The notes: generated by a model not told the origin, from the letters alone. A stretch of DNA of 41,517 bases from Synechococcus sp. GreenBA-s (GCF_024345855.1 NZ_JAGQBX010000022.1:1-41517); one strand, 5' to 3'. Positions 29,582 to 39,071 are shown, numbered from the stretch's first letter. Numbers and translations are program-made.

Positions 29582-30457
29582 GTGTCGGAAGGGGGCGCCA
29601 GGCTGGCCATCCGCCTGCTGCAGGACGCGGCCCTGCGCGGGGATCTCGATCCCTGGGACGTGGATGTGATCGCCGTAGTGGACGGCTTCCTCGACCAGCT
29701 GCGCCAGCGCATCACCCTGCCCCGGCTGGTGGTGGCCAACGGAGCGGGCGGCGGCGGCAGCTACGAGCAGGACCTGGCCGAAACCAGCGAGGCCTTCCTG
29801 GCGGCCTCGGTGCTGGTGAGCCTCAAGGCCGAGGTGCTGGAGGCCCGCACCTTTCCCCCAGACGCGGCCCTGGAGGACGAGCCCGACGACCTGGAGCCGG
29901 GCTGGCCCGGCGGCGCGCTGATCGAGCTGCCCAGCCGCCCCGAGCGGCACCTGCGCCGGCGGTTGGTGGCCCCGCCGCCCCTGCAGCGCCCCGTGACCCT
30001 GGGGGAACTGATCCGCCAGCTGGAGGAGATCGCCGAGCGGCTGGAGCAGGAGGAGGCCCGGCCCCGCCAGCGCCAGCGCAGCCGGCGCTTCAGCGACCGG
30101 GCCGTGATCGAACAGGTGGCGGCCCTCGCCCACCGCGAGAAGCTGCCCGAGACCACCGCGGCCCTTGGTCGCTTCCTGCTGGAACGCCCCGACAGCCTCG
30201 ACTGGCTGGGCTTCGACGCCCTGGTGGAGGGCTGGTCGGCCGTGGCCCCGGCCGACCTGGACTGCGATCGGGTAGGGGTGTTCTGGGCCCTGCTGTTCCT
30301 CTGCTCCCAGGGCAAGGTGGCGCTGGAGCAGAGCGGCGGGCTCTACGGACCGCTGAGCCTCAAACGCCTGGCCGAGGCGGACGAGGAGCCGCTGCCTGCC
30401 TTGGCAGCGGCCCCGGGGCCAGCTCCGGGGCCGGCTCGGCCGGCACTGGTGGCCTAG
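29582..30457 (+). CDS. scpA: Segregation and condensation protein A
   Basis: 291 residues of the ScpA kleisin family, which bridges SMC heads in the bacterial condensin. ARLAIRLLQDAALRGDLDPWDVDVIAVVDGFL is the family's N-terminal SMC-binding region (seen as two shorter blocks), with FLAASVLVSLKAEVLEARTF next, and the C-terminal winged helix near residues 205-265 (FWALLFLCSQGKVALEQ). The central region is acidic and Arg-rich. The last ~25 residues are Ala/Pro-rich. The start is GTG. Confidence 0.85.
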   Translation: MSEGGARLAIRLLQDAALRGDLDPWDVDVIAVVDGFLDQLRQRITLPRLVVANGAGGGGSYEQDLAETSEAFLAASVLVSLKAEVLEARTFPPDAALEDEPDDLEPGWPGGALIELPSRPERHLRRRLVAPPPLQRPVTLGELIRQLEEIAERLEQEEARPRQRQRSRRFSDRAVIEQVAALAHREKLPETTAALGRFLLERPDSLDWLGFDALVEGWSAVAPADLDCDRVGVFWALLFLCSQGKVALEQSGGLYGPLSLKRLAEADEEPLPALAAAPGPAPGPARPALVA

Positions 30458-30512
30458 AGCCGTTGACTAGGGTTCCCCCATCCAGACCCTCTCACCACGG
30501 AAGACAGCGCCG

Positions 30513-31700
30513 ATGAAGGCGATGATCCTGGCGGCCGGCAAGGGAACGCGGGTGCGTCCGATCACGCACACCACGCCCAAACCGATGATCCCAATCCTGC
30601 AGAAGCCCGTGATGGAGTTTCTGCTCGAGCTGCTGCGCGAGCACGGCTTCACCGAAATCATGGTGAACGTGTCGCACCTGGCGGAGGAGATCGAGAATTA
30701 CTTCCGCGATGGCCAGCGCTTCGGCGTGGAGATCGCCTACAGCTTTGAGGGCCGCATCGAGGACGGCGAACTGATTGGCGAGGCGGTGGGTTCGGCCGGT
30801 GGCATCAAGAAGATTCAGAACTTCCAGCCCTTCTTCGATGAAACCTTCGTGGTGCTCTGCGGCGATGCCCTGATCGACCTGGATCTCACCGAGGCCGTGC
30901 GGCGCCATCGCGAGAAGGGCGCCATGGCCAGCCTGATCACCAAGCGGGTCCCCAGGGATCAGGTGAGCAGCTACGGCGTGGTTGTGACCGATGCGGACGG
31001 CCGGGTGCGCTCCTTCCAGGAGAAGCCGGCGGTGGATGAGGCCGCCAGCGACATGATCAACACCGGCATCTACATCTTCGAGCCCGAGGTGCTCGACTTC
31101 ATCCCCACGGGCGTGCCCTTCGACATCGGCTCGGACCTGTTCCCGCGCCTGGTGGAGGCCGGGGCTCCCTTCTACGCCCTGCCGATGGAATTCGAGTGGG
31201 TGGATATCGGCAAGGTGCCCGACTACTGGCAGGCGATCCGCAGCGTTCTGGATGGCCAGGTGCGCCAGGTCCAGATTCCCGGCAAGCAGGTGCGCCCCGG
31301 CATCTACACGGGCCTCAACGTGGCCGCCAACTGGGACAAGATCAAGGTGCAGGGCCCGATCTACGTGGGCGGCATGACCAAGATCGAGGACGGTGCCACG
31401 ATTATCGGCCCGGCGATGATCGGCCCGAGCTGTCACATCTGTGAGGGCGCCACGATCGACAACTCGATCATCTTCGACTACTCCCGCATCGGCCCCGGCG
31501 TGCGGCTGGTGGAAAAACTCGTGTATGGCCGCTACTGCGTAGACCGCAACGGCGACCACTTCGACCTGCAGGAAGCCGCCCTGGACTGGCTGATCACCGA
31601 CGTGCGTCGCCAGGATCTCGTTGCTCCCTCGCCCCAGCAGAAGGCCATGGCCGAATTGCTCGGCACTGACCTGGCCATCAGCGGCTCCGCCGCCGGCTGA
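30513..31700 (+). CDS. NDP-sugar pyrophosphorylase (mannose-1-phosphate guanylyltransferase-like)
   Basis: 395 residues. The N-terminal nucleotidyltransferase domain opens MILAAGKGTRVRPITHTTPK (activation Lys), with GDALIDLDL metal site, EKP and MINTGIYIFEPEVL motifs. The C-terminal ~130 residues form a left-handed beta-helix (YVGGMTKIEDGATIIGPAMI). This is the ManC/GMPP-like layout that supplies GDP-mannose or another NDP-sugar for surface polysaccharide; the exact nucleotide and sugar are not certain. It stands alone, convergent with metF. Confidence 0.85.
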   Translation: MKAMILAAGKGTRVRPITHTTPKPMIPILQKPVMEFLLELLREHGFTEIMVNVSHLAEEIENYFRDGQRFGVEIAYSFEGRIEDGELIGEAVGSAGGIKKIQNFQPFFDETFVVLCGDALIDLDLTEAVRRHREKGAMASLITKRVPRDQVSSYGVVVTDADGRVRSFQEKPAVDEAASDMINTGIYIFEPEVLDFIPTGVPFDIGSDLFPRLVEAGAPFYALPMEFEWVDIGKVPDYWQAIRSVLDGQVRQVQIPGKQVRPGIYTGLNVAANWDKIKVQGPIYVGGMTKIEDGATIIGPAMIGPSCHICEGATIDNSIIFDYSRIGPGVRLVEKLVYGRYCVDRNGDHFDLQEAALDWLITDVRRQDLVAPSPQQKAMAELLGTDLAISGSAAG

Positions 31701-31741
31701 AGGGTCTGGGCCGGGGGCCTACGGGAGCCTGCGTGCCCGCC

Positions 31742-32674
31742 TCAGGCCGCCACGCCCAGGGCCCCGACCCCGGCGCGCTCCAGGATCAGCGGGATGCGCT
31801 CTTCGGCCTTCACCGCCATCAGGTGCACCCCCTGGGCAATGCCGGTGTAGGCCGCCACCTGCTCGGCGGCGATGCTGATGCCCTCATCGGCGGGGTTGGC
31901 GGCGGCGGCGAGCCGATCGATCACGGCCTGGGGAATACAGGCACCGGGCACCACCCGGTTGATGAAGCTCGCATTCTTGGCCGACTTGAGCAGAAACACC
32001 CCTGCCAGCACCGGCAGTCCCAGGGGGGCGGCCAGCTCCCCCACAAACCGGCGCAGGCGCTCGGCATCCATCACCATCTGGGTCTGGAGGAAGCGGGCGC
32101 CGGCGGCCTGCTTGCGGGCGAGGCGGCGCTGCAGGCCACTCCAGCTGGGGGAGTGGGGATCGGCTGCCGCACCGGCGAACAGGTCGGTGGGACCATCGGG
32201 CAGGACCCCCTGCACCGGATCGAGCCCATGGTTGAAGGCGGTCACCTGCTGCAACAGCCGCACCGCCTCCAGCTCGTTCACCGGCCGGGCAGCGGGCTGA
32301 TCGCCGGCCCGCACCGGATCGCCGGTGAGACAGAGCAGGTTGCGGATGCCGAGGGCGTGGGCGCCGAGCAGGTCGGCCTGCAGGGCGATTCGGTTGCGGT
32401 CGCGGCAGGCCAGCTGCAGCACCGGCTCGATGCCCGCCTCCAGCAGCAGCCGGCACAGCGCCAGGCTGCTCATCCGCATCACGGCGCGGCTGCCATCGGT
32501 GACATTCACGGCATGCACCAGACCCCGCAGCCGGTGGGCATGGGCGAGGGGGGCGGACACGTCGGCTCCGCGGGGGGGCATCACCTCCGCGGTGATGGCG
32601 AACTGCCCCGCCTCCAATGCCTGTTGCAGCCGCAAGATGCCGTGCTCTCGAGTCGGCTCATCATCGGCCAGCAC
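31742..32674 (-). CDS. metF: Methylenetetrahydrofolate reductase
   Basis: 310 residues from a GTG start, a TIM-barrel MTHFR (NAD(P)H-dependent, FAD) making 5-methyl-THF for methionine synthesis. Motifs: ITAEVMPPRGADVSAP (conserved Glu), VNVTDGSRAVMRMSSLALC, LLCLTGDPVRAGD and GARFLQTQMVMD. The length fits the bacterial MetF domain. It is divergent from the pedR-like gene over 84 nt. LAGVFLLKSAKNASFIN is typical of the C-terminal part. Confidence 0.85.
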   Translation of the reverse strand: MLADDEPTREHGILRLQQALEAGQFAITAEVMPPRGADVSAPLAHAHRLRGLVHAVNVTDGSRAVMRMSSLALCRLLLEAGIEPVLQLACRDRNRIALQADLLGAHALGIRNLLCLTGDPVRAGDQPAARPVNELEAVRLLQQVTAFNHGLDPVQGVLPDGPTDLFAGAAADPHSPSWSGLQRRLARKQAAGARFLQTQMVMDAERLRRFVGELAAPLGLPVLAGVFLLKSAKNASFINRVVPGACIPQAVIDRLAAAANPADEGISIAAEQVAAYTGIAQGVHLMAVKAEERIPLILERAGVGALGVAA

Positions 32675-32728
32675 GGTGACGCCCTGGACGCTTGGCCGCC
32701 GAAACGGCCCAGCAGCGGGCGCGCTGCG

Positions 32729-32734
32729 TACAGT
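32729..32734 (+). promoter_or_regulatory. Probable -10 of the pedR-like gene
   Basis: TACAGT fits TAnnnT, 25 nt before the ATG at 32759. The 84-nt metF/pedR gap is the likely regulatory zone for both. Confidence 0.4.
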
Positions 32735-32758
32735 GCAGCCACAGCTCCAGGAGCCGCG

Positions 32759-33034
32759 ATGTCAGAGCTGGGCGACCTCGGACATCCCCGCTCCGCCCTC
32801 TCGGAGCGCGAGCTGGAGATCATCGAGCTGGTGGCCCAGGGCCTCACCAACCAGGAGATCGCCCAGGCGCTGATGATCAGCAAGCGCACCGTGGACAACC
32901 ACGTGAGCAACGTGTTCACCAAGACCGGCGCCAAGAACCGTGTGGCCCTGCTCAACTGGGCCCTCGACAACGGCAAGATCTGCCGCGACGGGGTGAACTG
33001 CTGCAGCCTGCCCCAGCCCAACGGCCAGGGCTGA
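32759..33034 (+). CDS. pedR: PedR-like LuxR-type redox regulator
   Basis: 91 residues consisting only of a LuxR/NarL helix-turn-helix (LSERELEIIELVAQGLTNQE, SKRTVDNHVSNVFTKTGAKN) plus a Cys-bearing tail with Cys75, Cys81 and Cys82 (GKICRDGVNCC). It matches PedR of Synechocystis (Ssl0564), a small regulator whose activity is set by photosynthetic electron transport through thioredoxin and a conserved Cys. No receiver domain is present. The name rests on this length and the GKIC/NCC tail (family recalled, not searched). Confidence 0.75.
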   Translation: MSELGDLGHPRSALSERELEIIELVAQGLTNQEIAQALMISKRTVDNHVSNVFTKTGAKNRVALLNWALDNGKICRDGVNCCSLPQPNGQG

Positions 33035-33039
33035 CGGCC

Positions 33040-33198
33040 TCAGGCCGCAGCCAGCAGTGGATCGGCCAGCTCGCCCTGCAGCACCTCCAGGCTGAAGCTG
33101 CCGGCCTCCAGGCCGAAGAACTCGGCATAGGCGAGGCAGTCGTCCCGGTCACGGCCGGCGATGCGCAGTACGCCGTCCTGGTCGTAGAGGCCGATCAT
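33040..33198 (-). CDS. Small hypothetical protein, ~52 aa
   Basis: From ATG 33198 the protein is MIGLYDQDGVLRIAGRDRDD followed by a helical Glu/Leu-rich stretch ending ELADPLLAAA. An in-frame ATG at 33306 would give 88 residues, but the added N-terminus is Pro/Ala/Leu-rich and repeats CCAGTGG-type DNA, so the shorter start is preferred. No family was recognised. Convergent with the pedR-like gene (5 nt between stops) and downstream of the CYTH gene. Confidence 0.5.
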   Translation of the reverse strand: MIGLYDQDGVLRIAGRDRDDCLAYAEFFGLEAGSFSLEVLQGELADPLLAAA

Positions 33199-33339
33199 CC
33201 GGGCAGGGGCAGACAGGGAGAACAAGGGCTGTGAAACCGGTGGCTGATAAACCAGTGGCGCGGCAGCCAGTGGCAGCCCAGGCCCTGGCATGGACCAGGG
33301 CGCCATTCCTGAAGAGAAGTGGAAGCTTCCAGTGGGATC

Positions 33340-33915
33340 CTAAGCGTCCGCCACCAGGAGCTGCTCCACGGCCGCCCGATCGGCATCGGGCCAGCCGGCG
33401 AAGGGCTGCCGCGCCAGGGCGGCGTTGCTGAAGCGGCCATCGCCGGTGAGTTCCCGCACACACCAGGGCGGCACCGTCACCGGACTGTCGCAGCGCTCCA
33501 GCTCCACCTCGGCGATCACCAGCGGGGCGTTGGGGCCCTCGAACACATCCAGCACCCAGTCGCCGCCGGGCAGCGCGAGCGGATGGCGCCGCTTGCGCAG
33601 TGCCGTGGGGCAGAGCGCCAGCAGCTGCTCGGCATCGAGGGCCGGAATCGCATACTCGAATTCATGGCGGGCGATGCCGGCCGCCGGCAGCTTGAGCGTG
33701 AGCCAGGCCTCGCCGGCCCCAGACCCGGCCGCCGCCGCCGCCGCGGTCGGCTCCCCGCCGTCCTCGGCCGGGAGCGGCGCCGCCTGCCGCACCCGCAGGG
33801 TCAGGCCCTCGGAGCTCGCGCTCAGATAGCCCTGGGCCAGGGCCTGCGGGGCATCCGCGTGGAGGCGCCAGCCGTCGCCGGCCACCAGGAAGCGTCGTTC
33901 GATCTCCAGGGCCAT
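33340..33915 (-). CDS. CYTH-domain (triphosphate tunnel) protein
   Basis: 191 residues opening MALEIERRFLV, the ExExR/K signature of CYTH proteins, with further tunnel residues in TLRVRQ, WLTLKLP and WVLDVFEG/VIAEVELE. Family members hydrolyse inorganic triphosphate or thiamine triphosphate, or resemble adenylate cyclase type IV. An Ala/Gly-rich insertion (~51-68) interrupts the usual fold between strands. The ATG lies 13 nt after the nadK stop, so co-expression is likely. Confidence 0.82.
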   Translation of the reverse strand: MALEIERRFLVAGDGWRLHADAPQALAQGYLSASSEGLTLRVRQAAPLPAEDGGEPTAAAAAAGSGAGEAWLTLKLPAAGIARHEFEYAIPALDAEQLLALCPTALRKRRHPLALPGGDWVLDVFEGPNAPLVIAEVELERCDSPVTVPPWCVRELTGDGRFSNAALARQPFAGWPDADRAAVEQLLVADA

Positions 33916-33928
33916 CGCGGGGTGCGGC

Positions 33929-34840
33929 TCAGTTGGGGGAGGGCTCGCCGGCGGTGAGGTTGCCGGCCCAGTGCAGTTTGCGGGTGAGGGTGCGGTAGTA
34001 GGAGGGGCTCTGCTCCAGCACCACCAGCAGGGCCTGGTGGTGCGAGCGCTGCACGCTGCAGCGCTCGCCCGGCTCCAGGTCCGTGGCGTGGGCGCCGTCC
34101 TTCCAGAGCCGCACCCGCCGGCTGGCCTCGCCCAGGGGCCAGATGGCCAGCTGGGAGCGGGGCGGCACCACCACGGGCCGGCTGGAGAGGCTCATCGGGC
34201 AGATGGGATTCACCACAATCGCGTCGATGCCGGGATGCAGGATGGGGCCGCCGGCCGCCATGGAATAGCCGGTGGACCCGGTGGGGGTGGAGATGATCAG
34301 GCCGTCGCCGCGGTACTGGTCCACCACCTCGCCGTCGATCTCCAGCTCCAGCACGCAGGTGGGCGACAGCTCGTCCTGGCCAGGCCGCAGGTAGAAGTCG
34401 TTGAGGGCGAGGTGAACCTCGTCGCCGTCCTCCACATGGGCCTCCAGCATCATGCGGCGCTCCAGGGCGAAGCGGTCATCGCGCAGGCGATGCCAGAGGT
34501 TCTCGGGCGAATCGACCGGCTCGGCCGTGTGCATCAGCTTGCGCTCATGGGTGAGGAAGCCGAAGTGGCCGCCCACGTTGAAGCAGAGGATCGGCACCCC
34601 CAACGGGCCCAGGTGGCGGGCAGCCCCGAGCACGGTGCCATCACCGCCCAGCACCACCGCCAGATCCGGCGGCTCGCCCTCATGGGCCAGCAGGCCGGGG
34701 AAGGGGTTCACGTTGGCGCCGCTCATGGCCACGGCCACCCGCGTCCCCTGCTGGCGCAGCTGCTCGGCGCTGCGGCGGGCCTGGCGCAGGGCCGCCTGAC
34801 TGCCGGCGCGATGGATCAGCCAGACGGTCCGCAGTTGCAT
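33929..34840 (-). CDS. nadK: NAD kinase
   Basis: 303 residues: ATP-dependent phosphorylation of NAD to NADP. GGDGT at residues 65-69 is the catalytic motif, LNDFYLRPG corresponds to the NE/D motif, and [20 protein letters not shown] is the second diagnostic block. It lies after ndhE with a 67-nt gap on the same strand, which makes sense for genes of pyridine-nucleotide metabolism next to NDH-1. Confidence 0.92.
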   Translation of the reverse strand: MQLRTVWLIHRAGSQAALRQARRSAEQLRQQGTRVAVAMSGANVNPFPGLLAHEGEPPDLAVVLGGDGTVLGAARHLGPLGVPILCFNVGGHFGFLTHERKLMHTAEPVDSPENLWHRLRDDRFALERRMMLEAHVEDGDEVHLALNDFYLRPGQDELSPTCVLELEIDGEVVDQYRGDGLIISTPTGSTGYSMAAGGPILHPGIDAIVVNPICPMSLSSRPVVVPPRSQLAIWPLGEASRRVRLWKDGAHATDLEPGERCSVQRSHHQALLVVLEQSPSYYRTLTRKLHWAGNLTAGEPSPN

Positions 34841-34907
34841 GGATCGAACGGGGCAGGCCGGTGGAGCACCACAGGGGCGGCCGACACCGGATCAGCCCCC
34901 AGCCTGG

Positions 34908-35237
34908 CTACCAGCGCAGCAGGTTGAAGCGCTCCATGTCCACCGTTTCACGGTTCCGGTACAGGGAGAGCAGGATTGCCAGGCCCACGGCAGCCTCGGC
35001 GGCGGCCACGGTGATCACGAAGATGGCGAACACCTGGCCGCGGATCAGCTGGCCGTCCAGGTAGCTAGAGAAGGCCATCAGGTTGATGTTCACGGCGTTG
35101 AGCATCAGCTCGATGCTCATCAGCACCCGCACGGCGTTGCGGCTGTTGATCAGGCCCCAGACGCCGGTGCAGAAGAGGATGGCCGCCAGGGCCAGGTAGG
35201 CCTGCAGGGGCACGGTGGTGGGCAGCTCGAGGCTCAT
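34908..35237 (-). CDS. ndhE: NDH-1 subunit 4L (NdhE)
   Basis: 109 residues, the NuoK-like subunit with three transmembrane helices (~11-30, ~35-57, ~68-93). Conserved Glu in [15 protein letters not shown] and in [16 protein letters not shown] are the expected proton-path residues. The start overlaps the ndhG stop by one base (TGATG). Confidence 0.92.
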   Translation of the reverse strand: MSLELPTTVPLQAYLALAAILFCTGVWGLINSRNAVRVLMSIELMLNAVNINLMAFSSYLDGQLIRGQVFAIFVITVAAAEAAVGLAILLSLYRNRETVDMERFNLLRW

Positions 35238-35878
35238 CAGCGCTTCTCCAGGACGGGGGTGGGCATGGCGGGGCTGGCCGGTGCGGGGGTCTCGAGCAGC
35301 AGCGGCGTGCGCGACTTCTCGATCAGGCCCTGGTCCGCGGGTTCACCGGTCACGATGTCGGCGGAGAGCACATCGCGGCGGGCCAACACGATGGCGCCGA
35401 TCATCGCCATCAGCAGCAGCACCGAGGCCAGCTCGAAGGGCAGCAGGTAGTCGGAGAACAGGTGCTCGCCGATCCGGATCGTCGCCTCATCGCCGATGGG
35501 CTCCGGGCCCGGCGTGGCCCAGGGGGTGATGAAGGCCACCCGCAGCAGCAGGACGAACAGGCCGGCGCAGACGGCCCCCGAGAGCACCCGGCGCAGGGCC
35601 AGGCCAGGAATCTCGGCCATGGCCTCCTTCTTGTTGACGAGCATGATCGCGAACAGGATCAGCACGTTCACGGCGCCCACGTAGACCAGCACCTGGGCGG
35701 CGGCCACGAAGCTGGCGTTGAGCAGCAGGTAGAGGCCTGCCACCGAGAGGAACACGCCCCCCAGCAGGAAGGCGGAATACACGATGTTGGGCAGCAGCAC
35801 CACGCCCAGGGCTCCGATCGCCACGGCCGCCGAAAGGGCCGCGAAGCAGAGGAACTGGGTGGAGGAGGCGATGGTCAT
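35237..35878 (-). CDS. ndhG: NDH-1 subunit 6 (NdhG)
   Basis: 213 residues, the NuoJ-like subunit with five helices; [20 protein letters not shown] is characteristic of helix 3, which undergoes the pi-bulge motion in complex I. The last ~40 residues are polar and unconserved. It overlaps both neighbours by one base (TGATG junctions). Confidence 0.92.
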   Translation of the reverse strand: MTIASSTQFLCFAALSAAVAIGALGVVLLPNIVYSAFLLGGVFLSVAGLYLLLNASFVAAAQVLVYVGAVNVLILFAIMLVNKKEAMAEIPGLALRRVLSGAVCAGLFVLLLRVAFITPWATPGPEPIGDEATIRIGEHLFSDYLLPFELASVLLLMAMIGAIVLARRDVLSADIVTGEPADQGLIEKSRTPLLLETPAPASPAMPTPVLEKR

Positions 35879-36492
35879 CAGGCTTGGTCTCCGCTGGCGG
35901 CGGCCTCAGGCTTGGGCAGGGTTTCGAGCACCTGCTCGGGCAGTCTGCCGGCCCGGGGGCGGTTGGGATCCACGCCATGGGGATCCATCTCGCCCTTGGG
36001 CAGGTAGGCCAGCTCGCGCAGGGCGAACACCGCCGGGTCGCTGGTGACGCTGGTGGGCAGACGGCCCAGGGCGATGTTGTCGAAGTTGAGGTTGTGGCGA
36101 TCGAAGGTGGAGAGCTCGTACTCCTCCGTCATCGACAGACAGTTGGTGGGGCAGTACTCCACGCAGTTGCCGCAGAAGATGCACACCCCGAAATCGATCG
36201 AGTAGTTGCGCAGCTCCTTCTTCTTGGTGGCCTTGTTCATCACCCAATCCACCACCGGCAGGTTGATCGGGCAGACGCGCACACACACCTCACAGGCGAT
36301 GCACTTGTCGAACTCGTAGTGGATGCGGCCGCGATAGCGCTCCGAGGGGATCAGCTTCTCGTAGGGGTACTGAACCGTGATCGGCCGGCGGCGCAGGTGA
36401 TCGAAGGTGACTGCCAGACCCTGGCTCAGGTAATTGGCCGCACCAACCGCATCGCGGGTGTAGTCGCCGACTTTCTTGAGGAACCCGAACAT
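35878..36492 (-). CDS. ndhI: NDH-1 subunit I, two [4Fe-4S] clusters
   Basis: 204 residues. Two ferredoxin-type motifs: Cys64/67/70/74 ([12 protein letters not shown]) and Cys104/107/110/114 ([12 protein letters not shown]). This subunit accepts electrons (from ferredoxin in cyanobacteria) and passes them towards the quinone site. [18 protein letters not shown] is typical of the cyanobacterial version. The ATG is 75 nt after the ndhA stop. Confidence 0.95.
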   Translation of the reverse strand: MFGFLKKVGDYTRDAVGAANYLSQGLAVTFDHLRRRPITVQYPYEKLIPSERYRGRIHYEFDKCIACEVCVRVCPINLPVVDWVMNKATKKKELRNYSIDFGVCIFCGNCVEYCPTNCLSMTEEYELSTFDRHNLNFDNIALGRLPTSVTSDPAVFALRELAYLPKGEMDPHGVDPNRPRAGRLPEQVLETLPKPEAAASGDQA

Positions 36493-36567
36493 GGACTTGG
36501 CGGGGTGAAGGGCGGTGAATCTGGAGCGCCGGCCCCATGATGGGCCGGCCGGAGAGGGGTCTGGGGA

Positions 36568-37740
36568 TCAGCCGCCGAAGAAGGCGGGGAACGCGAGCTT
36601 GAGGCCGGCGGTCACCAGCAGGTTCACCAGGGCGATCGGCAGCAGGAACTTCCAGCCCAGATCGAGCAGCTGGTCGATCCGCACCCGGGGCACCGTCCAG
36701 CGCAGCAGGATCGCGAAGAACACCAGCAGGTAGGCCTTGAGCACGGTCATCACAATGCCCACCGAGGCCGTGATCACCTGCACCAGCGGCGCATCGGCCG
36801 ACTGGCCCAGGGCCCCCGCCAGCCACTCCACGGGGATGGGGAAGCCCCAACCACCCAGGTAGAGCACCGACACCAGCAGGGCCGAGAGCACCAGGTTGAT
36901 GTAGCTGCCCAGATAGAAGAGGGCGAACTTCATGCCCGCGTACTCGGTCTGGTAACCGGCCACCAGCTCCTCCTCGGCCTCCGGCAGGTCGAAGGGGAGA
37001 CGCTCGCATTCGGCCAGGGCACAGATCCAGAAGATCACGAAGCCCACCGGCTGGCGCCAGATGTTCCAGGTGAGGATGCCGGCGCCGTTCTGCTGATCGA
37101 CGATGTCGACGGTGCTGAGCGAGTTGCTCATCATCACCACCGCCAGCACCGCCAGGGCCAGGGGAATCTCGTAGGAGATCGACTGGGCCGCCGCCCGCAG
37201 GCCCCCCAGCAGGGAATATTTGTTGTTGGAGGCGTAGCCGGCCATCAGCAGGCCGATGGGCTGAATGCTGCTGAGGGAGATCCAGAGGAAGATCCCCACG
37301 CCCACGTTGCTGATCAGCAGGTGCTGGCCGAAGGGCACCACCAGCCAGCTCAGGATCACCGGCACCACCACCAGCACGGGGCCGAGGGTGAACAGCAGGC
37401 CGTCGGCGCGCGCGGGGATCACGTCCTCCTTCCAGAGGAGCTTGAGGCCGTCGGCCAGGGGCTGCAGGATCCCCAGGGCGCCGGCGTATTCAGGGCCGAT
37501 GCGCTGCTGCACGGCGGCCGAGATCTTGCGCTCCAGCCACACGGTGACGAGCACGCCCACCACCGCCCCCACCAGCACCAGCAGCATCGGCAGGGGCAGC
37601 CACACCAGGTGGGCGGCGGCGGGGCTGAGGCCGAAGCCCTGGAGCACGTCGGTGAAGCTGGCCTCCAGGTCGAGGCCGGGCGTCACCAGGGCGGGGGCCT
37701 GCAGGGCGGCGGCCATGGCGCTGGCTGGGGCGGTCAGCAT
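36568..37740 (-). CDS. ndhA: NDH-1 subunit 1 (NdhA)
   Basis: 390 residues, NuoH-like, eight or nine helices, forming the quinone chamber at the foot of the peripheral arm. Conserved blocks: [55 protein letters not shown], and [18 protein letters not shown]. It leads the ndhA-I-G-E operon, with gltA upstream. The ~25 N-terminal residues before the first helix are Ala-rich; ATG at residue 9 is an alternative. Confidence 0.95.
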   Translation of the reverse strand: MLTAPASAMAAALQAPALVTPGLDLEASFTDVLQGFGLSPAAAHLVWLPLPMLLVLVGAVVGVLVTVWLERKISAAVQQRIGPEYAGALGILQPLADGLKLLWKEDVIPARADGLLFTLGPVLVVVPVILSWLVVPFGQHLLISNVGVGIFLWISLSSIQPIGLLMAGYASNNKYSLLGGLRAAAQSISYEIPLALAVLAVVMMSNSLSTVDIVDQQNGAGILTWNIWRQPVGFVIFWICALAECERLPFDLPEAEEELVAGYQTEYAGMKFALFYLGSYINLVLSALLVSVLYLGGWGFPIPVEWLAGALGQSADAPLVQVITASVGIVMTVLKAYLLVFFAILLRWTVPRVRIDQLLDLGWKFLLPIALVNLLVTAGLKLAFPAFFGG

Positions 37741-37776
37741 GCGGGTGGCTGCAGGGGGACTGACTTGGATGGGGGC

Positions 37777-37782
37777 AACTTA
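37777..37782 (-). promoter_or_regulatory. Probable -10 of ndhA operon
   Basis: TAAGTT on the minus strand (followed by GCCCCC) fits TAnnnT, 37 nt before the ndhA ATG, in the 106-nt gap after gltA. The gltA upstream region has a closely similar TTAGGTTGCCC. Confidence 0.35.
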
Positions 37783-37846
37783 GGCGGCCGCAGCGGCAGA
37801 CGGGTCGGTGGGAGGCCAGGCGGCGGTGGGCGGGTCAGGGAACCTG

Positions 37847-39007
37847 TCAGCGGGCCTCGATCGGCGTCAGCTCCCGGGCCGCATAGCCGGTGTAGATCTG
37901 CGTGGGCCGGAAGATGCGGTTGGCGCCGAGCTGCTCCTTCCAGTGGGCCAGCCAGCCGGCGGTGCGGGCGATGGCGAAGATCGGCGTGAACAGGTCTTCG
38001 GGGATGCCGAGCTTGCGGTACACCAGGCCGGAATAGAAGTCCACGTTGGGATAGATGCCCTTGGGACCGAGCCGGTCGGCGGCGACGGCCTCCAGCTTGC
38101 GGGCCAGGTCGTAGAGGGGGTCGTGGCCGAAGGCGTCGAACAGCTGCTCGGCGAGCTTCTGGAGGATCACGGCCCGGGGGTCCTTCACCTTGTATTCCCG
38201 GTGGCCGAAGCCCATGATCTTGCGCTTCTCGGCGATGGCCCGATCCAGCCAGGGCTCCACCTGGTCCTCGCTGCCGATCTCCTCCAGCATCGTCAGCACG
38301 TCCTCGTTGGCGCCGCCGTGCAGGGGGCCGGCCAGGGTGCCCACGGCCGAGGCCACCACGGCGTAGGGGTCGGTGAGGGTGCTGGCAGTGACGCGGGCGC
38401 TGAAGGTGCTGGCGTTGAGGCTGTGCTCGGCGTGCAGGATCAGGCAGGCATCGAAGATGCGGGCCGCCAGGGGATCCGGCTCCCGCTCGGTGAGCATGTA
38501 GAGGAAGTTGGAGGCATAGGCCAGATCGTCGCGGGGCTGGATCGGATCCTGGCCTTTGCGGATCAGCTGGAACGCCGCCACCATCGTGGGGATCTTGGCG
38601 ATCAGCCGCACCACCGCCCCGTAGATGTATTCGGGGTTATCGAGGGCGCGGCGCGAATAGAAGAGACCCAGGGAGGCGGCGCTGGCCTGCAGCGCGTCCA
38701 TCGGGTGCCCCTGGGAGGGGAAGCTCTTCATCATGTCGCGGATGCGGAAGCTCACCCGCCGGTGCATCTGCACCTCCTGCTCGAAGGCCGCCAACTGCTC
38801 CGCATCGGGGAGTTCGCCCCAGATCAGCAGGTAGGTGGTCTCCAGGAAGGTGCTCTGGGACGCCAGGTCCTCCACCCGGTAGCCGCGATAGCTGAGGATC
38901 CCCCGCTGGCCGTCGATGTCGCACACCGCCGACTGGGTGGCCGGCACGCCCTCCAGCCCCGGGCGATAGAGCGCAGCGGTCGCCTGGATGCCTGCCTCTG
39001 CCACCAT
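37847..39007 (-). CDS. gltA: Citrate synthase
   Basis: 386 residues. Catalytic blocks: LILHAEHSLNASTFSARV (His), LAGPLHGGANEDVL (His), and IMGFGHREYKVKDPRA (His/Arg binding oxaloacetate), with Asp in YPNVDFYSGLVYRKLGIP. It condenses acetyl-CoA and oxaloacetate, feeding 2-oxoglutarate for nitrogen assimilation. A good Shine-Dalgarno (AGGAGGAG on the minus strand, 39019-39012) supports ATG 39007. It sits before the ndhA operon on the same strand. Confidence 0.95.
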   Translation of the reverse strand: MVAEAGIQATAALYRPGLEGVPATQSAVCDIDGQRGILSYRGYRVEDLASQSTFLETTYLLIWGELPDAEQLAAFEQEVQMHRRVSFRIRDMMKSFPSQGHPMDALQASAASLGLFYSRRALDNPEYIYGAVVRLIAKIPTMVAAFQLIRKGQDPIQPRDDLAYASNFLYMLTEREPDPLAARIFDACLILHAEHSLNASTFSARVTASTLTDPYAVVASAVGTLAGPLHGGANEDVLTMLEEIGSEDQVEPWLDRAIAEKRKIMGFGHREYKVKDPRAVILQKLAEQLFDAFGHDPLYDLARKLEAVAADRLGPKGIYPNVDFYSGLVYRKLGIPEDLFTPIFAIARTAGWLAHWKEQLGANRIFRPTQIYTGYAARELTPIEAR

Positions 39008-39011
39008 GCCG

Positions 39012-39038
39012 CTCCTCCTGCTGCAGTGGGCAACCTAA
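39012..39038 (-). promoter_or_regulatory. gltA Shine-Dalgarno and possible -10
   Basis: AGGAGGAG (39019-39012) precedes the ATG by 4 nt; this is one of the few strong ribosome sites in the window. TTAGGT (39038-39033) could be a -10 of a gltA-specific promoter. Confidence 0.4.
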
Positions 39039-39059
39039 GGCCAGCGGCGGAGCCCGGTG

Positions 39060-39071
39060 GGTAGCGCTACC
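39060..39071. repeat. 12-bp perfect palindrome over the sixA stop
   Basis: GGTAGCGCTACC spans the TAG stop of sixA, in the 59-nt space before gltA. It has GTA-N4-TAC spacing, so it is not an NtcA site (GTA-N8-TAC). It may be an operator for gltA or chance. Confidence 0.4.

Noticed and set aside
27058-29739. 893-codon open frame antisense to ndhD, and a 710-codon one antisense to ndhF
   Set aside because: Gln/His/Gly-rich, no domain, directly opposite well-recognised NDH genes; absence of stops is due to high G+C.
39060-39071. NtcA site before gltA
   Set aside because: Spacing is GTA-N4-TAC instead of GTA-N8-TAC.
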